The notes under the pieces are model-generated. The model was not told the origin of the DNA, ran no database searches, and saw only the letters and a list, made by a program, of their open reading frames with translations. Source: Anniella stebbinsi (taxonomy: Eukaryota; Chordata; Lepidosauria; Squamata; Anniellidae). Taken from it: a DNA stretch of 64,000 nt. Each line of letters starts with the position of its first letter. Position 1 is the first letter of the stretch. Shown piece by piece: positions 60,401-61,320 of this stretch. The stretch covers positions 361,114,973 through 361,178,972 of the forward strand of contig JARDYH010000002.1 in NCBI GenBank assembly GCA_029215795.1, given 5' to 3'. The translations under genes and the position numbers were made by a program.

Positions 60401-60899
60401 TGGTTGGAGTTGAGTCTGCCTTGGACTCTCTTAATGGCTCCTCGGGGGCAGAAGCAATTGCATTCCATCTCCGTTGTCTTTCAATGTTGTTAACCAACTG
60501 TGAGCCTTCTGGGACAAACCCAAATAACACGATTTCCTGTAAACCGGGCGGGAGTTGCATCCCAGGGCGGCCTTGTTATTAGTGTGGAGTCTCCGACTGA
60601 ATGATGACCTGGCGGGGAGGGGTGGTGGTCATGTGGCCCTTCGTAGAACTGCAAAGCCCTAAGTGGATCCGTGCCCTCTAACGCACCCCCTGTGCTCCTT
60701 CCGCAGACCCACGTTCCAGTATTTCACGTGGCACACCTGCGTGCTGGGCATCGCGGGCTGCCTTGTCATGGTGTTCCTCATCAGTCCCATCTATGCCTCG
60801 GCCAGCGTGGCCTTCATGGTGGTCCTCCTCGTGGCTCTCCATTACCTGTCGCCCAGCAGCAGCTGGGGCTACATCAGCCAAGCCCTCATCTTCCACCAG
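4508..60899 (+). CDS. SLC12A9: SLC12A9-like cation-chloride cotransporter, nine internal exons (partial gene)
   Basis: Join 4508-4642, 4989-5126, 6188-6484, 7852-7959, 8092-8203, 19457-19614, 21350-21432, 37240-37364, 60707-60899. The phases agree at every junction and give 449 codons without a stop. The product is a polytopic membrane protein of the SLC12 family: GGAYYMISR and LGPEFGG in TM3, [11 protein letters not shown] in TM6, IGASRIL and LAKDDLF near TM8, and LEWASAPNF. These blocks match my recollection of human SLC12A9 (CIP1/CCC6) better than NKCC, NCC, KCC or SLC12A8, especially DYTTG, LAPAK, GGNPW and [16 protein letters not shown]12A9 was long an orphan member said to interact with other cotransporters; more recent work places it on lysosomes. 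Missing here are the start-codon exon with most of TM1 (upstream) and the C-terminal domain exons (downstream). Intron lengths are 346, 1061, 1367, 132, 11253, 1735, 15807 and 23342 bp, far larger in total than I recall for the compact human gene. Confidence 0.93.
4655..4745 (-). mobile_element. TTATGTTC-tailed LINE fragment in first intron
   Basis: ACCCCTGCTGGATCGGGCC, then CTAGACCAGCATTCTGTG, match the 3' UTR of the family at 882-1375. It begins about 12 bases after the weak donor at 4643. The rest of the 346-bp intron (4746-4988) is unique and GC-rich. Confidence 0.65.
4989..5126 (+). CDS. SLC12A9: SLC12A9 exon b (TM3-TM4)
   Basis: The acceptor is GGCGCAG|ACATGATC and the donor is GGGAG|GTGAGT. 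It encodes [13 protein letters not shown], then [11 protein letters not shown], then [12 protein letters not shown]. In known SLC12 structures a TM3 tyrosine next to this motif helps bind potassium. Here both positions are tyrosine (AYY), whereas I recall AYF in human SLC12A9. Both ends are phase 1. Confidence 0.93.
5140..5235 (-). mobile_element. MITE half-copy, GGAGGCTGGTGG family
   Basis: The plus strand reads TTTTAGAGTTCCGACTGGTT, ACCCGGAGCGGATTCGCCGC and GGAGCCACCAGCCTCCGCTG, the complement of the copy at 17603. It begins only about 14 bases after the donor of exon b. Confidence 0.7.
5325..5435. mobile_element. Palindromic foldback MITE, diverged copy
   Basis: It has the arm TCCCCAACATGGTTCCCTCC, then AGATGTG, a centre with GGGAATGATGGGAGC, and the return arm AGTCCAACAGATTGGGGG. 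Same family as 44703-44831. Confidence 0.55.
5463..5822 (+). mobile_element. hAT-like MITE, near full length (CAGGGGTG family)
   Basis: The left end ACAGGTGTTGAACCTC and right end GAGGTTCAGCGTCCCTG form an imperfect terminal inverted repeat of about 16 bases. Between them are the shared internal blocks, including GAAACGTCTCTCCTAAGGCT. Its length of about 360 bp is the largest of the family here. No transposase is encoded. Confidence 0.7.
5838..6158. repeat. TG/CATG-rich minisatellite
   Basis: Alternating purine-pyrimidine repeats of TGTGTGCATGCGTGTCTCTG type. A longer unit containing TGCCTATCTGCATGTATCTG recurs at about 5949 and 6048, so a unit of about 99 bp was duplicated. Translations of this tract (Cys/Val/Met-rich) are not genes. 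Confidence 0.85.
6188..6484 (+). CDS. SLC12A9: SLC12A9 exon c (TM4-TM5 and glycosylated loop)
   Basis: The acceptor CCCCTACAG|AG completes a Glu codon and the donor is CAAG|GTGAGC. The exon encodes [13 protein letters not shown], a very leucine-rich TM segment, [13 protein letters not shown] (compare human LGAGLYARASF), another TM segment, and a hydrophilic loop. Two N-glycosylation sequons are visible in the loop, NGT and NAS, followed by [13 protein letters not shown] (human FTGFNSSTLKDNL). This loop is extracytosolic in the family model. A TG-rich minisatellite ends about 30 bases before the acceptor. Confidence 0.93.
6485..7851. other. Intron c-d (1367 bp)
   Basis: It contains a SINE fragment at about 6735-6835 (CTCATTTTATCCTCACAAC with TATGAGGTAGGCTAGGCC, minus orientation), an L2-like 3' end at 6925-7140, and roughly 700 bp of unique sequence (7150-7850) with no coding motifs. 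Confidence 0.6.
6925..7140 (-). mobile_element. L2-like LINE 3' UTR fragment
   Basis: ATTTATTTCATTTCATTTC, TATACCACCCAATAGCC, CTCTCTGGGCATTTTACAGC and A-rich TACAATATAAAAACACGGC match the complement of the 3' UTR also seen at 48699-48840. Confidence 0.6.
7852..7959 (+). CDS. SLC12A9: SLC12A9 exon d (TM6 ion-binding segment)
   Basis: The acceptor is CCCCGCAG|CC and the donor is TCTG|GTGAGT. It encodes [14 protein letters not shown], then [18 protein letters not shown]. The GIMAGSN stretch is the unwound TM6 segment that lines the ion sites in SLC12 transporters. DYTTG and [10 protein letters not shown] are characteristic of SLC12A9 rather than of the KCC/NKCC members, which carry FPxxTGI. Confidence 0.94.
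8092..8203 (+). CDS. SLC12A9: SLC12A9 exon e (TM6-TM7)
   Basis: The acceptor is TTCCTCAG|GA and the donor is GACAG|GTACGT. The exon encodes [14 protein letters not shown] followed by a hydrophobic helix and LLSCTCDR. The family consensus here is roughly SGDLKDPxxxIPxGT, so the acidic residue before Pro is replaced by Arg in this species. The preceding intron is only 132 bp, and a long CT repeat starts about 28 bases into the following intron. Confidence 0.93.
8232..8276. repeat. (TC)n dinucleotide repeat, about 22 units
   Basis: A perfect CT/AG tract 28 bases downstream of the exon e donor. Ser/Leu- and Arg/Glu-repeat translations across it are artefacts. Confidence 0.97.
8570..8690 (+). mobile_element. 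MIR/CORE-SINE-like remnant
   Basis: CTCCTCATTTTGTCCTCATG, TATTCCCATTTTAAAGAC and TGAGAAAATGAGGC resemble the conserved 3' part of CORE-SINE/MIR elements. The copy is very old. Confidence 0.45.
9179..9238. repeat. Tandem duplication of a ~28-bp unit
   Basis: GATGCACCCTTTGCCCAGAG, then GAAAAGGG, is followed at once by a second near-identical unit (GATGCACCCTTTGCCCAGGA, then GGAAAAGGG). The two copies differ by a one-base insertion. Confidence 0.9.
9475..9595 (-). mobile_element. tRNA-derived SINE head fragment
   Basis: GGATTCGAACTCAGGCCTCC and TAATCACTGTGCCACCTTAG are the complement of the B-box and A-box regions of the SINE class seen complete at 45935. Confidence 0.5.
9675..10145 (+). mobile_element. 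CR1/L3-clade LINE 3' fragment (TTATGTTC-tailed)
   Basis: Plus-strand fragments GTGGAGAACGTCAGGAGGGA, AAGCTGATTGGTGGGAGATT, the coding remnant ..[10 protein letters not shown] and the 3' UTR CAACAGCTGGTTGGCCACTG lead to CCTATGTTCTTACGG. Same family as 882-1375. Confidence 0.78.
10831..11577 (-). mobile_element. Dong/R4-like non-LTR retrotransposon 3' part
   Basis: The minus strand encodes, in order, YQKYIIKD, a C-x2-C-x8-H-x4-C knuckle (CRKC...H....C), LAIKFNL, and a PD-x14-D motif in QPDTMAID...LIDIAIP, then [14 protein letters not shown]. After a frameshift come [10 protein letters not shown] and [18 protein letters not shown] knuckle followed by a PD...D restriction-like endonuclease motif is the C-terminal signature of R2/R4/Dong-type elements. 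The RT domain is absent (5' truncation). The copy is bounded by (TCA)n at 10831-10859 and (ATT)n at 11551-11578. The clade assignment is inferred from the motifs. Confidence 0.75.
11578..11688 (-). mobile_element. Second, truncated 3' end of the Dong/R4-like family
   Basis: The sequence CTCATTTCTCGCTCGTGCTG, then ATTTTTCTAGATGAACATGA and TGGGCTTTGCC, matches 10860-10920 of the first copy (CTCATGGTGGTTTTTCTAGA, CGGACATGACGGGCTTTGCC). It lies between (ATT)n blocks at 11551-11578 and 11659-11688. Confidence 0.7.
12325..13170 (-). mobile_element. TTATGTTC-tailed LINE interrupted by a CR1
   Basis: The 3' UTR is seen as AAGAACATAAGAAGAGACC up to CAGCACTCTCCCA at 12424. It resumes after the CR1 at about 12914 with TCCCCAGCAGTTGATG and runs through ACTAGTAGCCATTGATAGCC and TCCTCCATGAATTTGTCT. 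The two pieces join exactly as in intact relatives. Confidence 0.75.
12424..12913 (+). mobile_element. CR1 LINE 3' fragment nested in an older LINE
   Basis: Plus-strand coding remnant [39 protein letters not shown], then [19 protein letters not shown], then the UTR ending in CCTTCCAACTCTACTGCTCT, then ATGATT. It starts with CCACACTTCAAGAAGCATGC, as in the longer copy at 55585. Confidence 0.87.
13171..15380. other. Unique intronic stretch
   Basis: A GC-rich to mixed stretch with no recognisable gene or full repeat. A lone CATAGGCGGATGCGATGC at 13254 resembles the end of the element at 16128-16485. AT-rich motifs cluster at 14460-14540. Confidence 0.4.
15381..15668 (+). mobile_element. TTATGTTC-tailed LINE 3' fragment
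   Basis: ATGGCCACCAATTTGGATGA, AGCTGGTTGGCCCCTGTGTG and TCTGATCCAGGAGGGC lead to CTGATGTTCTTATATTC. Same family as 9675-10145. Confidence 0.8.
15733..15895 (+). mobile_element. tRNA-derived SINE (head and body)
   Basis: An A-box-like GGCTCAGTGGCC and a B-box GGTTCGATCCC lie about 35 bases apart inside a tRNA-like head (TGCTTTGCGTGCAAGAGGTC). The body follows with AGGGCTGCTACCAGGCAGAC. This is not a functional tRNA gene: the 3' half does not fold as an acceptor stem and continues into the SINE body. Confidence 0.75.
16128..16485. mobile_element. MITE with CCATAGGCG termini
   Basis: The left end CCATAGGCGGGCGCA and right end TGCGCACGCCTATGG are inverted copies with one mismatch. The adjoining sequences GGGTGCGCCC and GGGCACACCC are also related. 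The interior has no coding capacity. No target duplication is obvious. Confidence 0.65.
17492..17570. repeat. Short tandem repeats of GTAGGAGGTTTTCT type
   Basis: Four imperfect units of about 15 bases, GTAGGAGGTTTTCTC, GTGGGAGGTTTTCTT, GTAGGAGGTTTTTTTT and GTGGGAGGTTTTCTGG. Confidence 0.85.
17603..17705 (+). mobile_element. MITE half-copy, GGAGGCTGGTGG family
   Basis: CAGTGGAGGCTGGTGGCTCC, CAGTGGGGCGGTGAATCCGC and TTTCAGTGAGAACCAGTCAG, then AACTTTAAAGGAGCTCTCC. It is the best-preserved single arm of the family. Confidence 0.7.
18497..18905 (-). mobile_element. TTATGTTC-tailed LINE 3' fragment
   Basis: Minus-strand coding remnant [19 protein letters not shown], then [36 protein letters not shown], then the UTR and tail (plus-strand TTAAGAACATAAGCCC). 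Confidence 0.85.
19457..19614 (+). CDS. SLC12A9: SLC12A9 exon f (TM8 region)
   Basis: The acceptor TTTTCCTCAG follows a strong pyrimidine tract and the donor is TTTG|GTGAGT. The exon encodes [20 protein letters not shown], then [16 protein letters not shown], then [33 protein letters not shown] is a hallmark SLC12 block. The exon starts in phase 2 and ends in phase 1. Confidence 0.94.
19671..20167. mobile_element. MITE with GGATAGGGATGT ends and ~35-bp internal repeats
   Basis: The left end GGATAGGCATGTTC is mirrored by the right end GACATCCCTATCC. The interior (19800-20020) is a run of diverged units built on GACCGCAATTTGCACATATT and GTTTGCGCAAATTG. A relative lies at 29950-30365. Confidence 0.6.
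20720..20945 (+). mobile_element. TTATGTTC-tailed LINE 3' UTR
   Basis: GAAGGCTACCAATGGCTTCT, CACCAGTTGCTGGGGAACAT and AGCTAATTGGCCACTGTGTG lead to CTGATGTTCTTGATC. Confidence 0.8.
21350..21432 (+). CDS. SLC12A9: SLC12A9 exon g (short linker exon)
   Basis: The acceptor is GGCAAAG|GC after a CT-rich tract and the donor is GTACAG|GTGAGT. It encodes [16 protein letters not shown], then [11 protein letters not shown]. The alternative AG six bases downstream would shorten the loop by two residues. The chosen AG gives [12 protein letters not shown], equal in length to the human DDLFGVILAPAK as I recall it. The exon ends in phase 0. Confidence 0.9.
21465..21786 (+). mobile_element. L2-like LINE 3' end with ATT-type tail
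   Basis: Coding remnant [20 protein letters not shown], then a frameshift, then [12 protein letters not shown] sequence. A T-rich UTR follows, then TTGATCCGGAGGGAGACGCG and an (ATT)n tail (21731-21786). It starts about 30 bases after the donor of exon g. Confidence 0.7.
21815..22095 (+). mobile_element. L2-like LINE 3' end with (ATA)n tail
   Basis: TTTCTTATTCCGGCAGGCCT, a T-rich UTR, then AAGCCACCTTGAGGCCCCGC, AAAAGGCAGGATATAAATAA and (AATA)-type repeats at 22058-22095. It lies next to the previous L2-like copy in the same orientation. Confidence 0.75.
22320..22585 (+). mobile_element. TTATGTTC-tailed LINE 3' fragment
   Basis: ATGGCCACCAACTGGGATGG, then AACATGTGCAGGACGGTGCT, CAGCTGGTTGGCCGCCGTAT and CTGCTCTTCTTATGTCC. 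A diverged copy. Confidence 0.7.
22690..23025 (+). mobile_element. hAT-like MITE, CAGGGGTG family
   Basis: Shared blocks TTGAAATGTCTCTCCGAAGG, AAGGAGAACAGTAAGCTAAA and CCACCCTGGAACACGGCCCT, with a decayed right end (TTGAAAGACCCCCAGTATA). Confidence 0.55.
23058..23380. mobile_element. Foldback MITE, TAGGGTGACC family, copy 1
   Basis: The left arm TAGGGTGACCCTGTGGAAAA, with CAGCACCTGGTGAAATCCCC, is mirrored by GATTTCACCAGGTGCTGCAT and the right end CTCCATAGGGCCACCTA. The halves form a long imperfect hairpin around 23210. No target duplication is visible. Confidence 0.75.
23740..23840. mobile_element. Small MITE with GGGCTGTGCAAG ends
   Basis: GGGGCTGTGCAAGCTTTGGG at the left and CTTGCACAGCCCTAGG at the right form a terminal inverted repeat around a ~100-bp unit. 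It is related to the insert at 54242-54348. Confidence 0.6.
24008..24570 (+). mobile_element. CR1 LINE copy with inverted 5' segment
   Basis: 24008-24147 is in minus orientation (minus-strand [40 protein letters not shown]). From 24148 the same element continues in plus orientation ([19 protein letters not shown] through FWLDIRK and [19 protein letters not shown]) to the tail CTACCATTCTATGACTCTAT. The two segments are adjacent in the intact element. Confidence 0.85.
24725..25000 (-). mobile_element. L2-like LINE 3' UTR fragment
   Basis: An A-rich plus strand with CATAAAATACAAATTAAAA and AATACAATAAAACCGAGAAC, preceded by T-rich sequence at 24725, resembling the complement of an L2-like UTR. 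Confidence 0.45.
25055..25220 (-). mobile_element. tRNA-derived SINE fragment
   Basis: TTCACAACAACCCCGCGAGG, then TAGGCTAGGGTG, CATGGCTGAGCAGGGCTTTG and TTTTGGGTCTCGTAGTC are the complement of the SINE seen at 45935. Confidence 0.6.
25340..26090. other. Unique intronic island
   Basis: Mixed-composition sequence with short AT-rich motifs (ATACATGTAATGCAAAAA at 25572). A half-copy of the palindromic MITE lies at 25858-25925 (TTGGACTACAGCTCCCATAA). No gene is recognised. Confidence 0.4.
29345..29454 (+). mobile_element. tRNA-derived SINE split by a hAT-like MITE
   Basis: GGAAGGGCAGTAGCTCCGTG, CATCCGCTTTGCCTGCAGAA and GGCATCTCCTCTTAAAAAGG form the tRNA-like head. The body resumes after the insertion at about 29789 (GGCAAAGGCTGGGAAAGAC). 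Confidence 0.7.
29455..29780. mobile_element. Foldback MITE, TAGGGTGACC family, copy 2 with 8-bp TSD
   Basis: The left end TAGGCTGACCCTATG and right end CATAAGGTCACCCTA form a 15-base inverted repeat with two mismatches. Flanking CTCTTGCT is present directly before and directly after, an 8-bp target duplication as made by hAT transposases. The interior is a long hairpin with matching arms, and no transposase is encoded. Confidence 0.85.
29950..30365. mobile_element. MITE related to 19671-20167
   Basis: The left end ATAGGGATGTCAAAGAAATC closely matches the complement of the right end of the earlier copy. The right end is GATACCCATCCTA. The interior includes CAGTTTGCGCAAG and CTCCGCAATTTGCGCC. 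Confidence 0.55.
30426..30478. repeat. (AG)n dinucleotide repeat
   Basis: An AG tract of about 50 bases with one GGGG interruption. Ser/Leu-repeat ORFs opposite it are artefacts. Confidence 0.97.
30500..32100. other. Unique intronic stretch
   Basis: No gene is recognised. It contains a MITE arm at about 31640-31700 (GGAGGCTGGTGGTTCCGATG) and a half palindromic MITE at 31765-31860 (TTTGGAATGCTGGGAGTCGC). Confidence 0.45.
32122..32512. repeat. 36-bp minisatellite, 11 units
   Basis: The unit GCTGCACAGCATTGCATTGT, then GGGAATAGGGCTGGGT, starts at 32122, 32158, 32194, 32230 and so on to 32482. Because 36 is a multiple of 3 and the unit lacks stops in most frames, it opens long repetitive ORFs on both strands (for example [12 protein letters not shown] and [12 protein letters not shown]), which I reject as genes. 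Units 4 and 7 share a GGAAATA variant. Confidence 0.98.
32988..33042 (+). mobile_element. MITE arm, GGAGGCTGGTGG family
   Basis: CAGTGGAGGCTGGTGGCTCC, then GATGCCAGCGGGGCGGTGAA and TCTGCTCCGG; truncated on the right. Confidence 0.65.
33402..33426. repeat. (TG)n repeat
   Basis: A perfect TG tract of about 12 units. Confidence 0.95.
33594..33870 (-). mobile_element. CR1 LINE 3' fragment
   Basis: The plus strand starts with AATCATAGAACAGTAGAGTT, then GGAAGGGGCC (complement of the tail), and continues through the complement of the LDIRK and LPREVV coding block to CATCCTGCACTCAG. Confidence 0.87.
34155..34650 (-). mobile_element. LINE or SINE 3' region, L2-like UTR
   Basis: TTTATTTATTTATTCAGCCC, CATCAGTGTACATGGCTCTG, AGAACAGCAACGCCCTGCC, and further minus-strand remnants such as [14 protein letters not shown]. 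This looks like a recurrent reptile repeat, but the family is uncertain. Confidence 0.5.
34691..35140 (-). mobile_element. CR1 LINE 3' fragment
   Basis: From the complement of the tail (TCATAGAATCATAGAATCG) to minus-strand [20 protein letters not shown], then [17 protein letters not shown]. Among the best-preserved copies. Confidence 0.9.
35333..35755 (-). mobile_element. CR1 LINE 3' fragment
   Basis: ATTCATAGAACATAGAATAA at the 3' end, running to the complement of [20 protein letters not shown]. Same orientation as its neighbours at 33594 and 34691. Confidence 0.88.
35800..36147 (+). mobile_element. hAT-like MITE, CAGGGGTG family
   Basis: CAGAAGACCACACCCCTTCC, GGTTGGGATGCCTCCGCTGA, TAAGAACGTTAAACTCAATT, CCACCACTGGAATGCAGCCC and right end GAGGCTCAATGCCCCTGCGG. 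Confidence 0.65.
36385..36715 (-). mobile_element. TTATGTTC-tailed LINE 3' fragment
   Basis: GGAAGAGCCGTGCTGGATCA, CAGCGTTCTGTTCACACAGC, CCCCAGCAACTGGTGTATAT and the complement of the LDGFK and LWNS coding block. A CR1 tail remnant (CAACTCTACTATTCTCTGAT) lies just before it at 36357. Confidence 0.8.
36855..37105 (-). mobile_element. tRNA-derived SINE, near full length
   Basis: The plus strand shows, in reverse, CCACCTTTTTTCCTCCAAGG, TTATCCTCACAACACCCACC, CTGTGAGGTAGGTTGGGCTG, the B-box complement GGGGACTAGAACCCGGATCT, and the A-box region TTAGCCACTACACCACACTG. Same family as 45935-46160. Confidence 0.8.
37240..37364 (+). CDS. SLC12A9: SLC12A9 exon h (TM9-TM10)
   Basis: The acceptor is CCCTTGCAG|CTG and the donor is TTCAG|GTGCGT. 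It encodes [16 protein letters not shown], a hydrophobic helix, then [25 protein letters not shown] and LEWASAPNF are near-identical to human SLC12A9. The exon stands alone, with 15.8 kb of intron before it and 23.3 kb after it. Confidence 0.94.
37425..37530. mobile_element. Palindromic foldback MITE
   Basis: TTCCAGATGTGTTGGGCTGC, then CTGGCTTGAGGTGATGGGAA, then TTGTAGTCCAACACATCTGG, and AAGGCACCAG. The arms pair closely. Confidence 0.75.
37729..37990 (+). mobile_element. hAT-like MITE, CAGGGGTG family
   Basis: Left end CAGGGATGCAGAAGTTGAGG, internal AAAAGGCTGAAATGCCTTGC and GCAGCAAGAGCTTTAAGCTA, right end AAAAGAGGTTCCCCACCC. Confidence 0.6.
38290..38470 (-). mobile_element. A-rich LINE 3' UTR remnant with poly-A
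   Basis: AACCAATAAAAAACAAAACA, then ATATAAAACATTTAACACAG, and an A-run at 38444-38464, as in the complement of an L2-like UTR. Composite ORFs through the A-run encode poly-Lys and are spurious. Confidence 0.45.
40520..40650 (+). mobile_element. tRNA-derived SINE head
   Basis: GGTCCGTAGCTCCCTTGATA, GAACGCATGCTTTGCATG, TAGAAGGATCTGCCCTGACA and TCTCCACCTAAAAGGCTCTT. Same family as 29345. Confidence 0.65.
40762..40952 (+). mobile_element. CR1 LINE 3' end
   Basis: CCTGATTGTTAGAGCAGTAC, AAGAGGCAGCTGGACAACCA and the tail CTCTACTATTCTATGA. Confidence 0.88.
41368..41560. mobile_element. GGAGGCTGGTGG-family MITE as a two-arm inverted repeat
   Basis: The left arm ATGGAGGCTGGTGGCTCCGA, with GGTTTCAGTCAGACCCAGTC, is mirrored by TTAGAGTTCTGCCTGAATCC and GGAGCCGCCAGCTTCCACTG. 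It is the only full two-arm copy in the window and shows that single-arm copies elsewhere are halves of it. Confidence 0.75.
42028..42560 (-). mobile_element. L2-like LINE 3' fragment with coding block
   Basis: The minus strand encodes [39 protein letters not shown] and [18 protein letters not shown], the C-terminal end of an L2-like ORF2. An A-rich UTR and a (TAA)n tail at 42033-42046 follow. Confidence 0.75.
43140..44700. other. Unique intronic island
   Basis: Mixed sequence with an AT-rich core at 43170-43320 (GTTAATAATCCCACTAAAAA, TTGATGGTAAGATTTGG) and 43660-43720 (GCATTTTAATTACC). No repeat or gene is recognised. Confidence 0.4.
44703..44831. mobile_element. Near-perfect palindromic foldback MITE
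   Basis: The left arm runs 44706-44763 (CAGCCTTTCCCCCAACCAGG, CGCCCTCCAGATGCGTTGG, ACTACAACTCCCATCATTCC). The right arm runs 44769-44829 and is its reverse complement with about two mismatches. This ~60-bp stem has a loop of only a few bases. Confidence 0.9.
44843..44985. mobile_element. Two diverged half-copies of the palindromic MITE
   Basis: TTGTAGTCCAACACCGCTGC with GGGCGCCAAGTTGGGGGAAG, then GGGAATGATGGGAGTTGCAA with TCCAACACAGCTGG. They lie next to the intact palindrome. Confidence 0.6.
45627..45735 (-). mobile_element. TTATGTTC-tailed LINE fragment
   Basis: GAACATCAGAAGAGCCCTGC, then TGGATCGGACCAAGGGGTTC and GTCCAGCACTCCGTTCACAC. Confidence 0.75.
45935..46160 (+). mobile_element. tRNA-derived SINE, full length
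   Basis: The A-box region GTGTAGTGGTTAGAGTGC and the B-box GGGTTCTATTCCC form the tRNA-like head. The body follows with TCACTGGGTGACTTTGGGCC, CCTACCTCACAAGGTTGTTG and AAGCCGCCTTGGATTCC, and the tail is ATATAAAAGTAATAATAC. It is a SINE rather than a tRNA gene, because the acceptor stem is not closed and the body is conserved in other copies. Confidence 0.85.
46535..46830 (+). mobile_element. Interspersed repeat, uninterrupted copy (pair with 54110)
   Basis: GCCCGGAGGGTGAATTTCCC, AGGCCAGGTTTCTGGTATTT, GGCCAATCCAAAGGCTCCGC, CTGCCAATCACAGGGGCCGA and CACCTTTTGTGCACCTGAAA are shared in order with 54110-54540. The family is unknown to me. Confidence 0.7.
48699..48840 (-). mobile_element. L2-like LINE 3' UTR with (TTA)n tail
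   Basis: (TTA)n at 48699-48729, then TATATACCGCCCCATAGCCG, AAGCTCTCTGGGCGGTTTAC and A-rich sequence; compare 6925-7140. Confidence 0.75.
49480..50168 (-). mobile_element. CR1 LINE 3' fragment with an internal insertion
   Basis: The CR1 tail and UTR occupy 49480-49565. The element resumes at about 49738 (CCTGACAGATGGCTGTCC) and runs to the complement of [13 protein letters not shown] and of the HFKKD region near 50130. The 170-bp AT-rich piece between them (49566-49737) is foreign to CR1 and ends in AAAATTAAAAACC-type sequence. Confidence 0.8.
50515..50880. repeat. Decayed ~41-bp tandem array with inverted CCAAT-like motifs
   Basis: ATTGG or GTTGG motifs recur at about 50661, 50692, 50732, 50774, 50815 and 50856. 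Between them are related pieces GATGATGAGTTGTGAGCTGG, GAGATGAGTTGTGAGGTCC, GATAATAAGTTGTTTATAAG and GATAATGAATTGTTTACG. The last four intervals are 40-42 bases. Confidence 0.65.
51930..52130 (-). mobile_element. Old CR1 LINE 3' fragment
   Basis: GGTCGGAAGGGACCTCAGAG, CATCAAGTCCATCCCCCTGA and CCGTCAGGAAGTTCTCCCGA follow the CR1 3' pattern with much divergence. Confidence 0.6.
54110..54540 (+). mobile_element. Interspersed repeat copy interrupted by a small MITE
   Basis: It is collinear with 46535-46830, but after TGCCAAT (54240-54246) about 100 bases are inserted before the sequence resumes as CCAATGACAGGGGCTG. Confidence 0.75.
54247..54348. mobile_element. Small inverted-repeat MITE with CCAAT target duplication
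   Basis: GGCCTGTGCAAGCCTCGGAC at the left and GAGGCTTGCACAGGCC at the right. Inside are GGAGGCCATTTTATGACGGA and CGTCACAAAATGGCCTCC. The flanking GCCAAT/GCCAAT fits a short target duplication. Confidence 0.75.
54540..54755 (+). mobile_element. hAT-like MITE fragment, CAGGGGTG family
   Basis: TTAAACGGCTGAAATACTTC, TAAGAGCTTTGGCTGTAACT, CCACCACTGGAATGCTTCTC and AAAAGAGATTCCACATCCTT. Confidence 0.55.
55435..55527 (-). mobile_element. CR1 LINE 3' UTR fragment
   Basis: CAATGCAGGAATCTCCCTTA, AAGCATCCCTGACAAATGGC and GGCCTCCAGTGTGGGAGAGC. Confidence 0.8.
55585..56126 (+). mobile_element. CR1 LINE 3' fragment, longest CR1 copy in window
   Basis: The plus strand encodes [40 protein letters not shown], then [13 protein letters not shown] and [20 protein letters not shown], then an in-frame stop (LK*QEARF). 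The CR1 UTR ends with CTACTATTCTGTGATTCTAT. It includes the final part of the RT domain. Confidence 0.9.
56608..56624. repeat. (CA)n short repeat
   Basis: About eight CA units. Confidence 0.85.
57765..57872 (-). mobile_element. MITE half-copy, GGAGGCTGGTGG family
   Basis: CACCTTGGATAGCTCCTTTA, GAGCTCCGACTGGTTCTGAC, CCGGAGCAGATTCACCTCCC and CCCCCAGCCTCCGCTGC. Confidence 0.7.
58870..58985 (-). mobile_element. tRNA-derived SINE fragment
   Basis: TTATTCTCCCAACAGACCTT, TGAGGTTGGTTAGGCTGAGA, CCAAGCAGGGATTTGGATCC and AGGTCTCTCCAGTCC, the complement of the 45935 family. Confidence 0.6.
58975..59072. mobile_element. Palindromic foldback MITE, short copy
   Basis: GTCCTCCAGATGTGTTGGGC, then TGATGGGAATTGCAGTCCAG, then AACACCTGGAGGAGCCCAGG and TTGGGGAAGG. 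Confidence 0.7.
60207..60236. repeat. (TG)n imperfect repeat
   Basis: TGTGTGTGTATGTGTATGTG, then TGTGTGTGTG, directly before the hairpin at 60259. Confidence 0.9.
60259..60351 (+). other. pre-miRNA-like hairpin in the last intron
   Basis: The left arm GCCCCTTCTGTGCAGGAAAT, then GGCATCCATGTAC, pairs with GTACATGTATGCCATTTCCT, then GCACAGAAGGAGC. This gives 33 positions with two mismatches, 22 of them an unbroken stem. The loop holds a smaller ACACACC/GGTGTGT helix. The size (about 93 nt) and shape suit a miRNA precursor, but it could equally be a short foldback MITE. Confidence 0.5.
60707..60899 (+). CDS. SLC12A9: SLC12A9 exon i (TM11-TM12, last exon in window)
   Basis: The acceptor is TCCGCAG|A and the donor is CACCAG|GTAAGG. 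It encodes [18 protein letters not shown], two hydrophobic segments including [10 protein letters not shown], and [15 protein letters not shown] (human PSSWGYVSQALLFHQ). It ends in phase 0, exactly where the membrane domain passes into the cytosolic domain. The next expected exon, starting with a VRKYLLRLDVRK-like sequence in human, was not found in the remaining 3.1 kb. Confidence 0.93.
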
Positions 60900-61184
60900 G
60901 TAAGGACAAATGCCGCTAGGCAGGATGTTAAAGCCAGGTCCAGTGAAAGCCTATTCGCTCTTTTCAGCTGGAGCGGATCAGAGACAGGGATCCATGCCTT
61001 GGATATGTTAAGCAACCTGCTGCACTGCAGGTGTTTTCGATGAGAGCTACCAGCGGCCCCAGCCAGCATGGCCAGGGATTATAGGAACTGTAGTCCGAAA
61101 CATCTAGAGGGTACCAGGTCTCCTACCAGGTTTCTAGGTGAGTCTGCCTTTGAAAGAGTCTCCAGTTCTAGAATATCCTTCCCG

Positions 61185-61320
61185 AAGCTAGTGCCCTCCA
61201 GGTATGTTGGACTACAACCCCCATCATCCTCAGATATTATGCCCCTTTGTTGTGCTGGTTGGGGATGCTGGGAGTTGTGGTCCAACACGTCTGGAGGGTG
61301 CCAGGTTGGGCGAGGCTGCA
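61185..61320. mobile_element. Palindromic foldback MITE
   Basis: GAAGCTAGTGCCCTCCAGGT, TGGACTACAACCCCCATCAT, then GGATGCTGGGAGTTGTGGTC, CAACACGTCTGGAGGGTGCC and AGGTTGGGCGAGGCTGC. Confidence 0.75.

Larger units (their letters stand above)
37365..60706. other. Intron h-i (23.3 kb)
   Basis: The largest intron. It contains MITEs, CR1 and L2-like 3' ends, SINEs, a decayed 41-bp array and several unique islands (38480-41030, 42560-44700, 46160-46530, 47040-48690, 50170-51920, 52700-54060, 56370-57480, 57880-58860, 59080-60250). ORFs up to 334 codons occur but show no protein family. Confidence 0.6.
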
